Shown: positions 36,957-46,344, numbered from the stretch's first letter. The stretch is 64,000 nt of DNA from UBA4582 sp013204195 (GCA_963925735.1 CAWUUH010000006.1:13111-77110); one strand, 5' to 3'. The notes: generated from the letters alone by a model not told the origin. Translations and numbers: made by a program.

Positions 36957-37436
36957 ATGAACGATCAGAGCGGCAAGAACGCGCTCCACTCACAAACCTA
37001 TCACTTGCGGCAAGATGCCGATGCCCCTGTTATGACAAAGGTTATGGCAAAGGTTATGGCAAAGGTTATGGCGACGGATACGACGACGGACTCACCCGTT
37101 GAAGGACGAGACGAGCTCAAATTGCGCGTGATGCGCGTGCTCGAGGGTAACCCCACAGCGAGTCAGCGCCAGATCGCTGCTGAACTCGGCGTCAGCCTCG
37201 GCGGCATCAACTTTTGCTTGAAAGCCCTCGCCGAGAAAGGCCTGATCAAGATGGGTAATTTTGCACGCGCTGAACGCAAGCTCGGCTATGCCTATATTCT
37301 GACGCCCGCCGGCGTCAACGAGAAAGCCCACCTGACAGCCCGATTTCTGAAACGCAAACTCAACGAATACGAAGCACTGCGGGAAGAAATCGCCCTGCTA
37401 CAGCGCGAAATCAGCAACAACAACAGCGAAGCCTGA
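36957..37436 (+). CDS. MarR-type, EPS-associated transcriptional regulator
   Basis: About 159 residues from an ATG at 36957 (a GTG at 36927 is also in frame). The winged-helix domain is LRVMRVLEGNPTASQRQIAAELGVSLGGINFCLKALAEKGLI, where the helix-turn-helix is clear. The C-terminal RFLKRKLNEYEALREEI helix is characteristic of the EPS-associated MarR family found beside exopolysaccharide loci. The N-terminus is unusual: three 12-bp tandem units encode Met-(Thr/Ala)-Lys-Val, giving four in-frame ATGs (37032, 37044, 37056, 37068). A real start inside the array is possible. It is probably co-expressed with the RfaH-like gene. Confidence 0.82.
   Translation: MNDQSGKNALHSQTYHLRQDADAPVMTKVMAKVMAKVMATDTTTDSPVEGRDELKLRVMRVLEGNPTASQRQIAAELGVSLGGINFCLKALAEKGLIKMGNFARAERKLGYAYILTPAGVNEKAHLTARFLKRKLNEYEALREEIALLQREISNNNSEA
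37032..37067 (+). repeat. 12-bp in-frame tandem repeat in the EPS-MarR gene
   Basis: Three units of consensus ATGGCAAAGGTT. Each adds a Met codon and an AAAGG element. Units are in frame, so copy-number change would alter the N-terminus and the choice of start codons but not the reading frame. Confidence 0.88.
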
Positions 37437-37450
37437 GCCGCAGGCTTCGC
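37426..37450 (+). terminator. 10-bp hairpin over the EPS-MarR stop codon
   Basis: Perfect arms GCGAAGCCTG and CAGGCTTCGC with a 5-base loop. The TGA stop overlaps the arm and loop. It lies between convergent genes and could serve both strands, although there is no strong T-run on either side. Confidence 0.6.
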
Positions 37451-37470
37451 CATTACCATTCAACCTGCCG

Positions 37471-39711
37471 TCAAGCGAGCTTAAAGCCTTGTTCGCTGAG
37501 AGGCATGGACCGAATACGCACTCCGGTAGCCGTATAGATGGCATTGGTAATCGCTGGCGCCAAGGGCGGCAATGCAGGCTCACCCAGGCCAGTCGATCGA
37601 TTATCACTCTGAATAAAGTGCACATCGATCTCGGGCGTTGACGCGATACGCATCACGGGGTAATCATCAAAATTGTTCTGCTGAATCACGCCGTTTTGCA
37701 TTGTGATCTGCTGCAGCGCCATGGCACTAAGGCCATCAATCACAGCGCCCTGAACTTGGCTTGTCGCACCACTCATATTGATAATAGGGCCCACATCAAC
37801 GGCTACAGTCACTTTGTTGACTCGAAAGTTTCGGTTCTTATCGACAGTGACTTCAGCAATCTCGGCCACATGGGCCGCATGACAAAAATAGAACGCGAAC
37901 CCCAGCCCTGTACCCGCTGGCATAGTCCTTCCCCAGCCCGCTTTAGCGGCCACTAACTTGATCACATCGATGGCGCGACCGGTGTTCAGTGAATTCACAT
38001 TACCCTCTTTGATCCAACGACGGGAGCCCAGAAGTTCGAGCATGAATTCCACGTGGTCGCGACCGCCTAGCACCGCTAACTCATGAATAAAACTCTGCTC
38101 AACGAATGCATTCGTATTCGACCCTGGCGCCCGCCAAGCACCACAGGGGGTATTCACCGGCATCATAGTTTGCGTCACGCGGGCATTATCCAACGCGGCC
38201 ATAGAAAATTCATTGCCCCGCAGTCCAGAGCCGATGACTGGCTTGCCATTATGAGCAAAGCCAATGTAGTGCTGATCCCACGCCTTAAGCTTACCGTTAA
38301 CGTCCAGTGCAGCTTTCATGTTTTCAAAGCCACCCACTCTGAAAAAATCATTGTGAATGTCGTCAGTCCGAGTCCAGGTCAACTTCACCGGCAAACCCGC
38401 ACGGTAGGAAATCGCCATCGCCTCTGCGGCAAAGTCGTGCACGGCCCGTCGCCCAAACGCACCACCCATTCGCGTCAGCGTGACATTGACATTGTCCTGC
38501 TTGACGCCAAGTAGGTTCTCCGCGATTTCCTTCACTTGGGCCGGAAACTGGCTAGGGATCCATACCGCTAAGGTATCACCTTGTCCATCACTGCCTTTTC
38601 GATAGTCTGCGGTACAATTCATGGGCTCCAGACAAACATGGGCCACATAAGGAAACTGATAGAAGGCTTCGTGAACCTGATTGGCCTTGTCACTCAACTC
38701 AGCATCAACTCTGGGCCCATCCAGACTCACCTCACCTCCGCCTGCACTGGCAATTTTTTTCGCCTCAGCGACCATCTGCAACCAATCATCGCTCGAAGCT
38801 GAGGTCTCGTCCCAAATAACTTTGAGCTTACTTTTTGCATCAAAGACTGCCCAGGTATCTTCGCCAACAATGGCAACGCCACCGCGCAGGACGGCCAACC
38901 CCTCCAGAAACGCTCTTGAAGCCAAGCCAGACCTGTCATCGGGCTCAAGGATAAACGCATCAATAATGCCCGGTAGCTGTTTGATTTCCGCCTCATTGAA
39001 ACTGACCACCCTGCCTCCCACTCGAGGGCAGCGCGTGTAGGCGGCATACTTCATACCGTCTAGGTCTACATCAATACCAAACTCCGATTGACCGGTGACG
39101 ATCACGAGATTATCGACGCCGCCGATGGAGGTACCGATGATGGTATAGGCCCGCGGATCTTTATAGGACAGCGTCGCCGGATCAGGAATAGGCTGGCGCA
39201 CGGCCAATGCGGCGAGCTCTCCAAAGGTCAGGCTTTGACCTGACGTGTGAACTACGGTGCTCTCTCGAGCCATGAGATCCTGGCGTTCAACCTCCATCGA
39301 TTCAGACGCTGCACCAATCAGCATCTCTCGGGCTGATGCACCCATCTGCCGCATCATGTCAAAATTACGAGGAATCGATGTTGAGCCACCTGCTCCCTGT
39401 AAGCCATATTTACTGGCATTAATGGGCGCCTGAAGCACCACGACATCTTCCCATTTGGCGCCCATCTCTTCGGCGATAATCATCGGTAATGAGGTTTTTA
39501 TGCCCTGCCCCATCTCTGGGTTGGCTGAATAAATAGTGATCTTGCCGTCAGAGGCGATTTGCACATAAACATTGAGTTCCTTCGACCCAACCAGCGTACC
39601 GAACTCCTGGCCCAATACGGAAGTCGGCAGACTCAGCTCCAGCATTAACCCACCACCAGCAAGGGCTGAAGCCTTGAGAAAACCACGGCGATTCATTTGA
39701 TTCAGATTCAT
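37471..39711 (-). CDS. Molybdenum hydroxylase large subunit (isoquinoline 1-oxidoreductase beta-type), Tat-exported
   Basis: 746 residues. The start at 39711 is fixed by an ATGA overlap with the stop of the upstream gene and a GGAG site. A Tat signal (NRRGFLKASALAGGG) sends it to the periplasm. The molybdopterin-binding parts are GGAFGRRAVHDFAAEA, CGAWRAPGSNTNAFVEQ, and near the C-terminus TGLGEPALPPLAPAI with the active-site Glu (GLGE). It hydroxylates an aromatic or aldehyde substrate using water. Its partner small subunit is directly upstream. No cytochrome subunit and no XdhC-like maturation gene are seen nearby. Confidence 0.93.
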   Translation of the reverse strand: MNLNQMNRRGFLKASALAGGGLMLELSLPTSVLGQEFGTLVGSKELNVYVQIASDGKITIYSANPEMGQGIKTSLPMIIAEEMGAKWEDVVVLQAPINASKYGLQGAGGSTSIPRNFDMMRQMGASAREMLIGAASESMEVERQDLMARESTVVHTSGQSLTFGELAALAVRQPIPDPATLSYKDPRAYTIIGTSIGGVDNLVIVTGQSEFGIDVDLDGMKYAAYTRCPRVGGRVVSFNEAEIKQLPGIIDAFILEPDDRSGLASRAFLEGLAVLRGGVAIVGEDTWAVFDAKSKLKVIWDETSASSDDWLQMVAEAKKIASAGGGEVSLDGPRVDAELSDKANQVHEAFYQFPYVAHVCLEPMNCTADYRKGSDGQGDTLAVWIPSQFPAQVKEIAENLLGVKQDNVNVTLTRMGGAFGRRAVHDFAAEAMAISYRAGLPVKLTWTRTDDIHNDFFRVGGFENMKAALDVNGKLKAWDQHYIGFAHNGKPVIGSGLRGNEFSMAALDNARVTQTMMPVNTPCGAWRAPGSNTNAFVEQSFIHELAVLGGRDHVEFMLELLGSRRWIKEGNVNSLNTGRAIDVIKLVAAKAGWGRTMPAGTGLGFAFYFCHAAHVAEIAEVTVDKNRNFRVNKVTVAVDVGPIINMSGATSQVQGAVIDGLSAMALQQITMQNGVIQQNNFDDYPVMRIASTPEIDVHFIQSDNRSTGLGEPALPPLAPAITNAIYTATGVRIRSMPLSEQGFKLA

Positions 39712-40226
39712 TCGGCAGCTCCTTCGCTTGTCGAGTCTTTGGTCACTGGCTCGGTGGGACTCGCGGCATTGTAGTAAGAGGCGGCCGTATGAATCGCGGC
39801 GCGAATTCTGACATAAGTGCCACAGCGACAATAATTGCCGGCCATGGCGCCATCAATTTCAGCATCTGACGGCTTACGGTTAGCAGCCAGCAGCGCGGCC
39901 GCGCTCATAATCTGGCCCGATTGGCAGTAGCCGCATTGTGGCACATCATGTTCAATCCAGGCGCTCTGTAAGGGGTGCAACTCACCACCCTGGCTCAGCC
40001 CTTCAATGGTCGTCACTGGACCTGACACGCCGGCTACAGGCAGCACACAAGAACGCACCGGCTGACCGTTAACATGCACAGTGCAAGCACCACACTGGGC
40101 AATACCACAACCAAATTTTGTGCCCTTTAATTTCAGTTTGTCGCGTAACACCCACAACAGCGGCATATCCGGGCTCGCCTCAAATTCACGTGCCTCACCG
40201 TTAACCATCAATTGGTATTTAGTCAT
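39708..40226 (-). CDS. (2Fe-2S) small subunit of the molybdenum hydroxylase (IorA-type)
   Basis: 172 residues. The plant-type cluster motif is in KFGCGIAQCGACTVHVNGQP, with a fourth Cys at RSC. The second cluster domain has CGYCQSGQIM and GNYCRCGTY. It transfers electrons from the molybdenum site of the large subunit (37471-39711). A 4-bp start/stop overlap couples them. The core is the usual size with a short Ser/Thr-rich C-terminal tail. It lacks its own signal peptide and would be exported with the Tat-tagged partner. Confidence 0.94.
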   Translation of the reverse strand: MTKYQLMVNGEAREFEASPDMPLLWVLRDKLKLKGTKFGCGIAQCGACTVHVNGQPVRSCVLPVAGVSGPVTTIEGLSQGGELHPLQSAWIEHDVPQCGYCQSGQIMSAAALLAANRKPSDAEIDGAMAGNYCRCGTYVRIRAAIHTAASYYNAASPTEPVTKDSTSEGAAE

Positions 40227-40401
40227 GGTTTTCTCATTCTCCTGTAAGCCGGCTTCGCCGACGGGATAAAAGGCAGCTGAACCATCGACAGCGTGCCAGC
40301 TGGCAGCACAGCCATTGCCCTACAATAGGTCACGCCCGCCCGCGGCGCTTGATTGAACGACCAAAGGGTGTCTCGCTATTGCAGGGGCAAGATAGTTAGG
40401 T

Positions 40402-41499
40402 CTAGGGTTTTACGCGAATCAATTTGCCAGCCTCGCTATCTGTCAGCAGATACAGAAAGCCATCGGGTCCGACCCTGACGTCTCGAATTCGAGCGTCCAG
40501 CTCAGCGAACAAGGGTTCTTCTGCCACGGCCTGGCCATCCTCCATGTCCACTCGTCTGACTTCTTTATTCACCAATGCCCCGACAAAAAAATCACCGCGC
40601 CAGGCGGGAAATGCATCAGCCTGATACAGGGCAAAACCGGACGGTGCGATACTGGGCACCCAGTACTTCAACGGCTGTTCCATGCCTGGTGCTGACTGAA
40701 ATGGTGAAACATAGGCACCGGAATAATTAATACCGTAGGTAATAGCTGGCCAGCCATAGTTCTTGCCTTTTTCTACCCGATTGATTTCATCGCCACCTTG
40801 GGGGCCATGTTCATGGTTATAGATCGTGTTGGTGGCCACATCAACCACAAGCCCCTGGGTGTTACGGTGACCGTAAGACCATACATACGGATTGCCGGCT
40901 TTACCATCAGCAAACGGGTTATCCGCGGGTGCAGAACCGTCCTGGTTCAGACGTATGATCTTGCCGAGCTGACTGAAGGTATCCTGAGCGGCTTCACGAT
41001 AGTCGAACCCATCACCTGTCGAGAGCATAATCGTGCCATCGGCAAGCTGGATCATTCTGCCACCAAAGTGAGCGCCTGCGGCCTTGGTCGGCGATACAGT
41101 AAAAAGGACTTCAACATTTTCCAATCCCTGCTCACCTAAGGTGGCCTTCACTAGGCGAGTCGCATTCGCGTCAACGGTGCCCCAGGCGAATGACAGATAT
41201 ATCGTTTGATTATCCGCAAAGTCTTGATCCAGCATAATGTCAAAATAGCCACCCTGGCTTTCCACCAAGGGTTCGGGTGTGCCACTGAGAGGCGCGCTCA
41301 CTTCACCGGCATGAGAGATACGAAGCAGCTGACCCGGGCGCGTGGCCACCAGATAATTTCCGTCCGGCAGAAAAGCCACAGACCACGGAAAGTTGAGCCC
41401 CTCAGCCACAGTTTCCAGCTGATAGTCAGCCTGTGCAGGCAGCATTGAAAGTGCCAATAGCGGTGTCATTAACAAGGCGACAAGGTAGCGAGATATCAT
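40402..41499 (-). CDS. PQQ-dependent sugar dehydrogenase (soluble GDH/YliI-like), secreted
   Basis: 365 residues with a Sec signal peptide ending at AQA near residue 24. Six-bladed propeller motifs are LNFPWSVAFLPDGNYLVA, GGRMIQLADGTIMLSTGD, SYGHRNTQGLV and YNHEHGPQGGDEIN. The His and Arg positions of the PQQ site (HRNTQG, HGPQGGDE) are present. It oxidises aldose sugars or a related compound in the periplasm. It is 176 bp from the molybdenum hydroxylase pair on the same strand. PQQ biosynthesis genes are not in the window. Confidence 0.9.
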   Translation of the reverse strand: MISRYLVALLMTPLLALSMLPAQADYQLETVAEGLNFPWSVAFLPDGNYLVATRPGQLLRISHAGEVSAPLSGTPEPLVESQGGYFDIMLDQDFADNQTIYLSFAWGTVDANATRLVKATLGEQGLENVEVLFTVSPTKAAGAHFGGRMIQLADGTIMLSTGDGFDYREAAQDTFSQLGKIIRLNQDGSAPADNPFADGKAGNPYVWSYGHRNTQGLVVDVATNTIYNHEHGPQGGDEINRVEKGKNYGWPAITYGINYSGAYVSPFQSAPGMEQPLKYWVPSIAPSGFALYQADAFPAWRGDFFVGALVNKEVRRVDMEDGQAVAEEPLFAELDARIRDVRVGPDGFLYLLTDSEAGKLIRVKP

Positions 41500-41564
41500 T
41501 TAGTCTGTCTCTAACGTAGAATTCACCCCATTATACGCAGTCACAACCAAATCAGGACAGAAAA

Positions 41565-42005
41565 ATGACAAGAACCATTGGCGCCTTCCTCGTGGCAGTT
41601 ATCGGCACCTATATCTTAGGTGTTTTCTTCATCGGCCAAGGGAATCTGGCTAACGTTGCCGACATGGGGCTGACCGTCGAGTTCAGCGATCGAATAGCCA
41701 CCCTGATCCACGATCTGACTCACATGACAGCTATTTACCTGCCTCTGGTGACAGTCAGCTCTATTATCGCTTTCTCGGTCGCCGCTGGCATCATTCATTA
41801 CACCCCGAATATGCGCCGAGTTGGGTATGTATCCGCCGGTTTCGTGGCGCTCATTGCCCTGCATCTCATCATGAAAATCACCCTAGGCCTCACCGGTGTT
41901 GCGCCGACTCGAACCCTGATGGGCTTGATTGCCCAAGGTGCAGCGGGGGCTTTCGGTGGTTATCTGTTTCATATTCTGACGCAGAAAAAGACCTCACAGG
42001 TTTAA
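41565..42005 (+). CDS. Hypothetical four-helix membrane protein
   Basis: 146 residues with four hydrophobic segments (about 5-24, 57-79, 85-105 and 120-138). Short polar loops include a His/Thr-rich stretch (IHDLTHMTAIYL), which might touch a cofactor or metal, but this is only a visual impression. I cannot assign a family. It is transcribed divergently from the PQQ sugar dehydrogenase gene, with 65 bp between the starts. An AGGAC-like site precedes the ATG (ATCAGGACAGAAAA). Confidence 0.65.
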   Translation: MTRTIGAFLVAVIGTYILGVFFIGQGNLANVADMGLTVEFSDRIATLIHDLTHMTAIYLPLVTVSSIIAFSVAAGIIHYTPNMRRVGYVSAGFVALIALHLIMKITLGLTGVAPTRTLMGLIAQGAAGAFGGYLFHILTQKKTSQV

Positions 42006-42133
42006 ATTCAACGGTCCATCTCAGGGGTTTGTCCGTCCCTGCCAGTACCAGGCGTTGCCATCTCGCGGCTGCCTGGCGACTCGCCTTACACTGGCTCGAT
42101 CAATCCGTTAATTAAACCTCGGCAAAACCTCTA

Positions 42134-43420
42134 TTAGTCCCCTATCAATGCTTGATAGACCCGGCTTCGAAGCTCACGCCGAATGGGATAAGTGGATGAA
42201 GGTATCAGCTGGGTCAGAAATATCACATATAAGTCTTCCAGTGGATCTATCCAAAAAAACGTACTCGCGGCACCACCCCAATGGTGCTCACCAACGGACG
42301 TGATGATGTGGGCCTTAACCGGGTCGAGAACCACAGCAAAGCCCAAGCCAAAGCCAATACCGTCGTAACTAGTTTCACTCCAGACCGGTTGGCCCATATC
42401 CGCCATGTCACCATTGTTGGGCAACTGGTTTGTGCGCATATACTCCACGGTTTTTCGGCCAAGCAGCCGCTCACCGTCGAGTTCACCTTTGTTGAGCAAC
42501 ATCTGACAGAACCGTGCATAGTCAGCCATGGAAGATACCAGGCCACCGCCACCGGAAAACAAAGATGCGGGTTCGAAGTAGCTACTTTTCGCTGAGCCTT
42601 CCTGCAACTTGATGCCCGGCGTCTTGGCCGCAGCGAGCGCATCCCCAGATTTCGCCACATGACTCATGTCGGCACCGGACAAGGGCGAATAAAGCGCTGC
42701 GAATCGCGCCTGGTTTTCAGCTTCCACATGAAACCCTGTGTCGAGCATTTGTAGCGGAATGAAAATTCGAGATTGAAAGAAGTCCGCCAGTGACAATCCA
42801 GACCAGACCTCTACCAGCCGCCCCAAGACGTCGGTAGATATGCTGTAGTTCCACTGCGCACCGGGCTGACAGATCAGTGGTAACGCGGCAGCCCGCCGCA
42901 CCCATTCTTCGAGATCTTTGACATCACTGGGCTGGCCGACGCCGGTTTGGCGATAGGCCGCGTCCACAACATTGGCCTGCATAAAACCATAGGTTAAGCC
43001 GGAAGTGTGCGTCATCAAATGCCGCACAGTCATAGGTGTTTCTTGAGCCGTGGTTTCGTCAAGACTGGCATTGCCTCCCGCCCATACTCTGGTCTCGAGG
43101 AACTCGGGCAAATACAGCGCAACCGGGTCGTCCAACTGAAAACAGCCTTCTTCATACAGCATCATGGCGGCCACCGTTGTAATGGGTTTGCTCATGGAAT
43201 AGGCGCGAACGATGGTGTCGTTGGCAAAGGGTTTTGCCGCTTCCACATCGGCGTGGCCGACAGCTTGCTGGTAAACAACCTCTCCATGGCGAGCCACCAA
43301 TGCACTGCAGCCAGCCAATCGATTGGATTTCACCTGCTGTTCTAGCCAAGTTGTAATGCTCTGTAGGCGCGCCGATGACATGCCCACCGCTTCTGCTTTT
43401 TTAATAGGTTTCTCCCGCAC
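42134..43420 (-). CDS. Serine hydrolase, beta-lactamase class C/EstB-like
   Basis: 428 residues, starting with GTG at 43420. The catalytic S-x-x-K is in RAYSMSKPITTVAAMML, the Tyr motif is WNYSIST (YSI in place of Y-x-N), and HHWGGAASTFFW provides the third motif in the WGG form of EstB-like esterases. No signal peptide is seen, so it may be cytoplasmic. It is more likely an esterase or peptide-bond hydrolase than a drug-resistance enzyme. A paralogue with the same architecture is encoded at 57964-59133. It is divergent from the DUF2235 gene. Confidence 0.88.
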   Translation of the reverse strand: MREKPIKKAEAVGMSSARLQSITTWLEQQVKSNRLAGCSALVARHGEVVYQQAVGHADVEAAKPFANDTIVRAYSMSKPITTVAAMMLYEEGCFQLDDPVALYLPEFLETRVWAGGNASLDETTAQETPMTVRHLMTHTSGLTYGFMQANVVDAAYRQTGVGQPSDVKDLEEWVRRAAALPLICQPGAQWNYSISTDVLGRLVEVWSGLSLADFFQSRIFIPLQMLDTGFHVEAENQARFAALYSPLSGADMSHVAKSGDALAAAKTPGIKLQEGSAKSSYFEPASLFSGGGGLVSSMADYARFCQMLLNKGELDGERLLGRKTVEYMRTNQLPNNGDMADMGQPVWSETSYDGIGFGLGFAVVLDPVKAHIITSVGEHHWGGAASTFFWIDPLEDLYVIFLTQLIPSSTYPIRRELRSRVYQALIGD

Positions 43421-43495
43421 AAAAATAGAGTTTCAAACGCCATTATTCATGCCAAACTCACGCCAGACAAGGAACAATTCCCAAGGAGGGGAAAG

Positions 43496-44632
43496 ATGCG
43501 CCACACCACAATCTACACCAGCGATCTGCATTACACGGGTAACAACAAAACCATCCTGGTGTTTCTCGACGGTACTTGGAATGACGAAAATGGCCATGAC
43601 GGCGATGGCGTCACTACCAACATCTTTCGACTGTTCAGCTCAATCGCGGGCAACCTCGACACGTCTAATCTCCCTTTCGTCAAAACCCACCCTGAACACA
43701 CGGCGCTGTACTTCCGCGGCGTCGGCAACGATGAAGACCATGGGATTGTCGGGACGTTTTACGGCGGCATCTTCGGCGCGGGAGAAAAACGTATTCGAGA
43801 CAACGCCTACTGTGAGATTCTGCGCCATTACAAGCGAGGCGATCGAATCGTCATTATCGCCTTTAGTCGTGGCGCCGCCTGCGCCAGGTTGCTCGCCTCC
43901 AAACTTGAAAAACACGGCATCAAACGCCAGCTGGAAGTCACTTACAAAAAACATTTTGGTGAAAATTTCTTCTTGAAGTACGCGCATCTTGATGAAGACC
44001 ATGTCGAGGTTGATGTGGCATTTTTGGGCCTGTTCGACACTGTCGGCGCCTTTGGCATTCCATTGAATCTGCCTGGCCTACCCTTCCAGAAGCTCAATCT
44101 GTTCAAGAACCTAGAACTCGCCAAGAACGTCAAGCAGGCTGTACATTGCGTGGCGATTGATGAAAGCCGCGAACCATTTATCCCGACGCTCTGCAACAAG
44201 GCGGCCCACGTCGACGAAGTTTGGTTTGCCGGCGTTCATGCAGATATTGGCGGCGGCTACCAATATGCGGAATTGGGGAAGATAGCCTTGGCGTATATGG
44301 TCGACAGGCTCAACACCGTAATGAAAAACACGCCCATCAGTTATGACGAGCTGGAACTGAAAAAACACACCGACTACGCCCTGGAAACGGATGACATTCG
44401 CATGCACTACCACGGCGACGGGATCAAACATCAACCCAGAGACATTTACGTCTCGGTGAATAATCAACAGTCAACTTATAAACCCAAGGTGCATCACTCT
44501 GTGGCAAAGCTGCTGACGTCAAGCAAGATCTCCGTCGCTGAGCACTTCGCCAGCTTTACCACAGTGACGCCCATCATTTATGCGCCCAGCAACTTGAAGG
44601 CGCTGGCAAAGCCGCTGAAGCTGGTGAAGTAG
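43496..44632 (+). CDS. DUF2235 (Tle1-like) phospholipase/hydrolase family protein
   Basis: 378 residues. The N-terminal ILVFLDGTWNDENG, then YFRGVGND and the nucleophile elbow IIAFSRGAACARLLASKL are typical of the DUF2235 alpha/beta hydrolases. Some of these are type VI effectors (Tle1). VDEVWFAGVHADIGGGY is another hallmark near residue 245. It has a strong AGGAGGGG ribosome-binding site. No VgrG, Hcp, PAAR or immunity gene is nearby, so an effector role is not supported and a housekeeping hydrolase is as likely. Confidence 0.88.
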   Translation: MRHTTIYTSDLHYTGNNKTILVFLDGTWNDENGHDGDGVTTNIFRLFSSIAGNLDTSNLPFVKTHPEHTALYFRGVGNDEDHGIVGTFYGGIFGAGEKRIRDNAYCEILRHYKRGDRIVIIAFSRGAACARLLASKLEKHGIKRQLEVTYKKHFGENFFLKYAHLDEDHVEVDVAFLGLFDTVGAFGIPLNLPGLPFQKLNLFKNLELAKNVKQAVHCVAIDESREPFIPTLCNKAAHVDEVWFAGVHADIGGGYQYAELGKIALAYMVDRLNTVMKNTPISYDELELKKHTDYALETDDIRMHYHGDGIKHQPRDIYVSVNNQQSTYKPKVHHSVAKLLTSSKISVAEHFASFTTVTPIIYAPSNLKALAKPLKLVK

Positions 44633-44741
44633 CGTACAATCACGGCCCAATATCCCGCCAACGGTCTGCTTTGAATCAGGCGCGCTCGGCAGCGAGATAG
44701 AAGATCGAGGACATTCATTGCCTCAGTCTGGCTGGCGGTTA

Positions 44742-44767
44742 TACCCCGGCATTTTACTCCGACCCCA
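44742..44767 (-). repeat. Single copy of a dispersed 25-bp repeat
   Basis: Near-perfect copy of the consensus TACCCCGGCACTTTACTCCGACCCC in the gap before the PLP decarboxylase gene. Other copies are at 51045, 57387 and, in tandem form, 62486 and 63691. Confidence 0.8.
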
Positions 44768-44819
44768 TCAATGATGAATTAGGTATACTGCGAGCACGAG
44801 GGACTACATCGAGCGACAT

Positions 44820-46220
44820 GTGACAGACTTGCAGGACTTTGAACAATCTCTAATGACGGCTCTACGAGCGGCAGTGGCATTTCGCGATGAGGCGCCGGAG
44901 ATTCCCGCATTCCCCGCCAGCAGCGCCACAGAGTTGCGCGCTCGATTCGACATACCCCTCGAAGACAGCGGTCGGCCTGGACCCACTGTGATCAGTGACC
45001 TGATTGACGCGGCAAAGGGTGGCCTGGCCGGCAACACCCAACCGAATTTTTATGCTTGGGTACAAGGTAGCTCACACCCAACGGGGGTTGCCGCCGACTT
45101 GCTGACGTCAGCCTGGGGCCAAAATGCCGGCTTGTACCAAACCGCACCGGCGGCCGCCATCGCCGAAGAAGTTGCCAGCAAGTGGCTTCTGGACCTATTG
45201 CACCTGCCAGCCACCGCGTCTGTCGCGTTCACCACGGGCGCCACCATGGCCAACTTTATTGGTCTAGCCGTGGCCCGCAGCGAGGTCCTCAGACGCATTG
45301 GTTATGACCTAGAGATGGAAGGTATGGTCGGTGCGCCGCAGATTACGATCATCGTTGGTGCCGAGGCCCACTCTACCGTGATGGCTGACCTGCGCCATCT
45401 CGGCTTCGGCACACGGCATCTGGTCGTCATTGCTAGTGATTCTCAGGGCCGAATGTCAGCCATTGATCTTGCCGACCAGCTGGCCAAGATCAATGGACCG
45501 GTTATTCTCGTCGCTCAAGCGGGACATATCAATTCCGGGTCTTTTGATCCCTTCGACGAGATCATACCTTTAGCCCACAAGCACGGCGCCTGGGTTCACG
45601 TGGACGGTGCCTTTGGGCTATGGGCCAATGCCGTGGAACCGCTCAGACATCTCAGCCAAGGCGTCGAACTCGCTGACTCCTGGTCGGTAGACGGGCACAA
45701 GTGGTTACAGGTACCTTACGACGCCGGGTTCGGTATTGTCAGAGATGCTGAGGCGCATAAACGCGTGATGAGCATTACGGCGAGCTATCTGACCGCCAGC
45801 GCTGATGACGGCCGAAGTCCCTCAGCGTACGTACCGGAACTGTCTCGTCGAGCCAGGGGCTTTGCCGTCTGGGCGACATTGCAGGCTTTGGGTCGCCAGG
45901 GTGTGCGCGATATGGTGCTGGGGCATTGCCAATGTGCCAAGCACCTTGCTGCGCGATTAAATGAGGTACCAGGAATTCATGTCTTGAACGATGTCGTGCT
46001 GAATCAAGTCGCTCTCGCTTTCGGCCATAACGGCCCTGACGACAACCTCACCGAAGCCGTCATCGACGACTTGAAAGCGGCGAACTTACACTTTGTCCTC
46101 GGTGCCAGCTGGCATTCTCACGTTATATTACGCATTTCAATTATCTCGATGCTCACCAAAATTGTCGATATTGACTCGCTCGCTGATGCGATTATTCGCG
46201 CCTGGCGCAGCCAAGGCTGA
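44820..46220 (+). CDS. PLP-dependent group II decarboxylase/aminotransferase-family protein
   Basis: 466 residues, starting with GTG at 44820 (GAG six bases upstream; the ATG two bases earlier reads directly into TGA). The PLP region is clear: FTTGATMANFIGLAVARSEV, HVDGAFGLWANAV with the Asp that pairs with the pyridine nitrogen, and the Schiff-base Lys294 in SVDGHKWLQVP. The family includes aromatic L-amino-acid, glutamate and cysteine-sulfinate decarboxylases. Substrate is not decided by the residues seen. It stands alone on the plus strand after a dispersed repeat. Confidence 0.9.
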   Translation: MTDLQDFEQSLMTALRAAVAFRDEAPEIPAFPASSATELRARFDIPLEDSGRPGPTVISDLIDAAKGGLAGNTQPNFYAWVQGSSHPTGVAADLLTSAWGQNAGLYQTAPAAAIAEEVASKWLLDLLHLPATASVAFTTGATMANFIGLAVARSEVLRRIGYDLEMEGMVGAPQITIIVGAEAHSTVMADLRHLGFGTRHLVVIASDSQGRMSAIDLADQLAKINGPVILVAQAGHINSGSFDPFDEIIPLAHKHGAWVHVDGAFGLWANAVEPLRHLSQGVELADSWSVDGHKWLQVPYDAGFGIVRDAEAHKRVMSITASYLTASADDGRSPSAYVPELSRRARGFAVWATLQALGRQGVRDMVLGHCQCAKHLAARLNEVPGIHVLNDVVLNQVALAFGHNGPDDNLTEAVIDDLKAANLHFVLGASWHSHVILRISIISMLTKIVDIDSLADAIIRAWRSQG

Positions 46221-46344
46221 TTTTAGCTAACGCCAGCCGCTGCCATTATTGTGCCGAAGATATAGGGCTGAAATGCCGAAATTTCGGATTCATGCAGACC
46301 CTGCTACACTACTGTAGAGACAGAATCACGCGCGAGTCACCCAG

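Noticed and set aside
44700..44767. Insertion sequence near the dispersed repeat
   Set aside because: No transposase frame, terminal inverted repeats or target duplications are visible around any copy.
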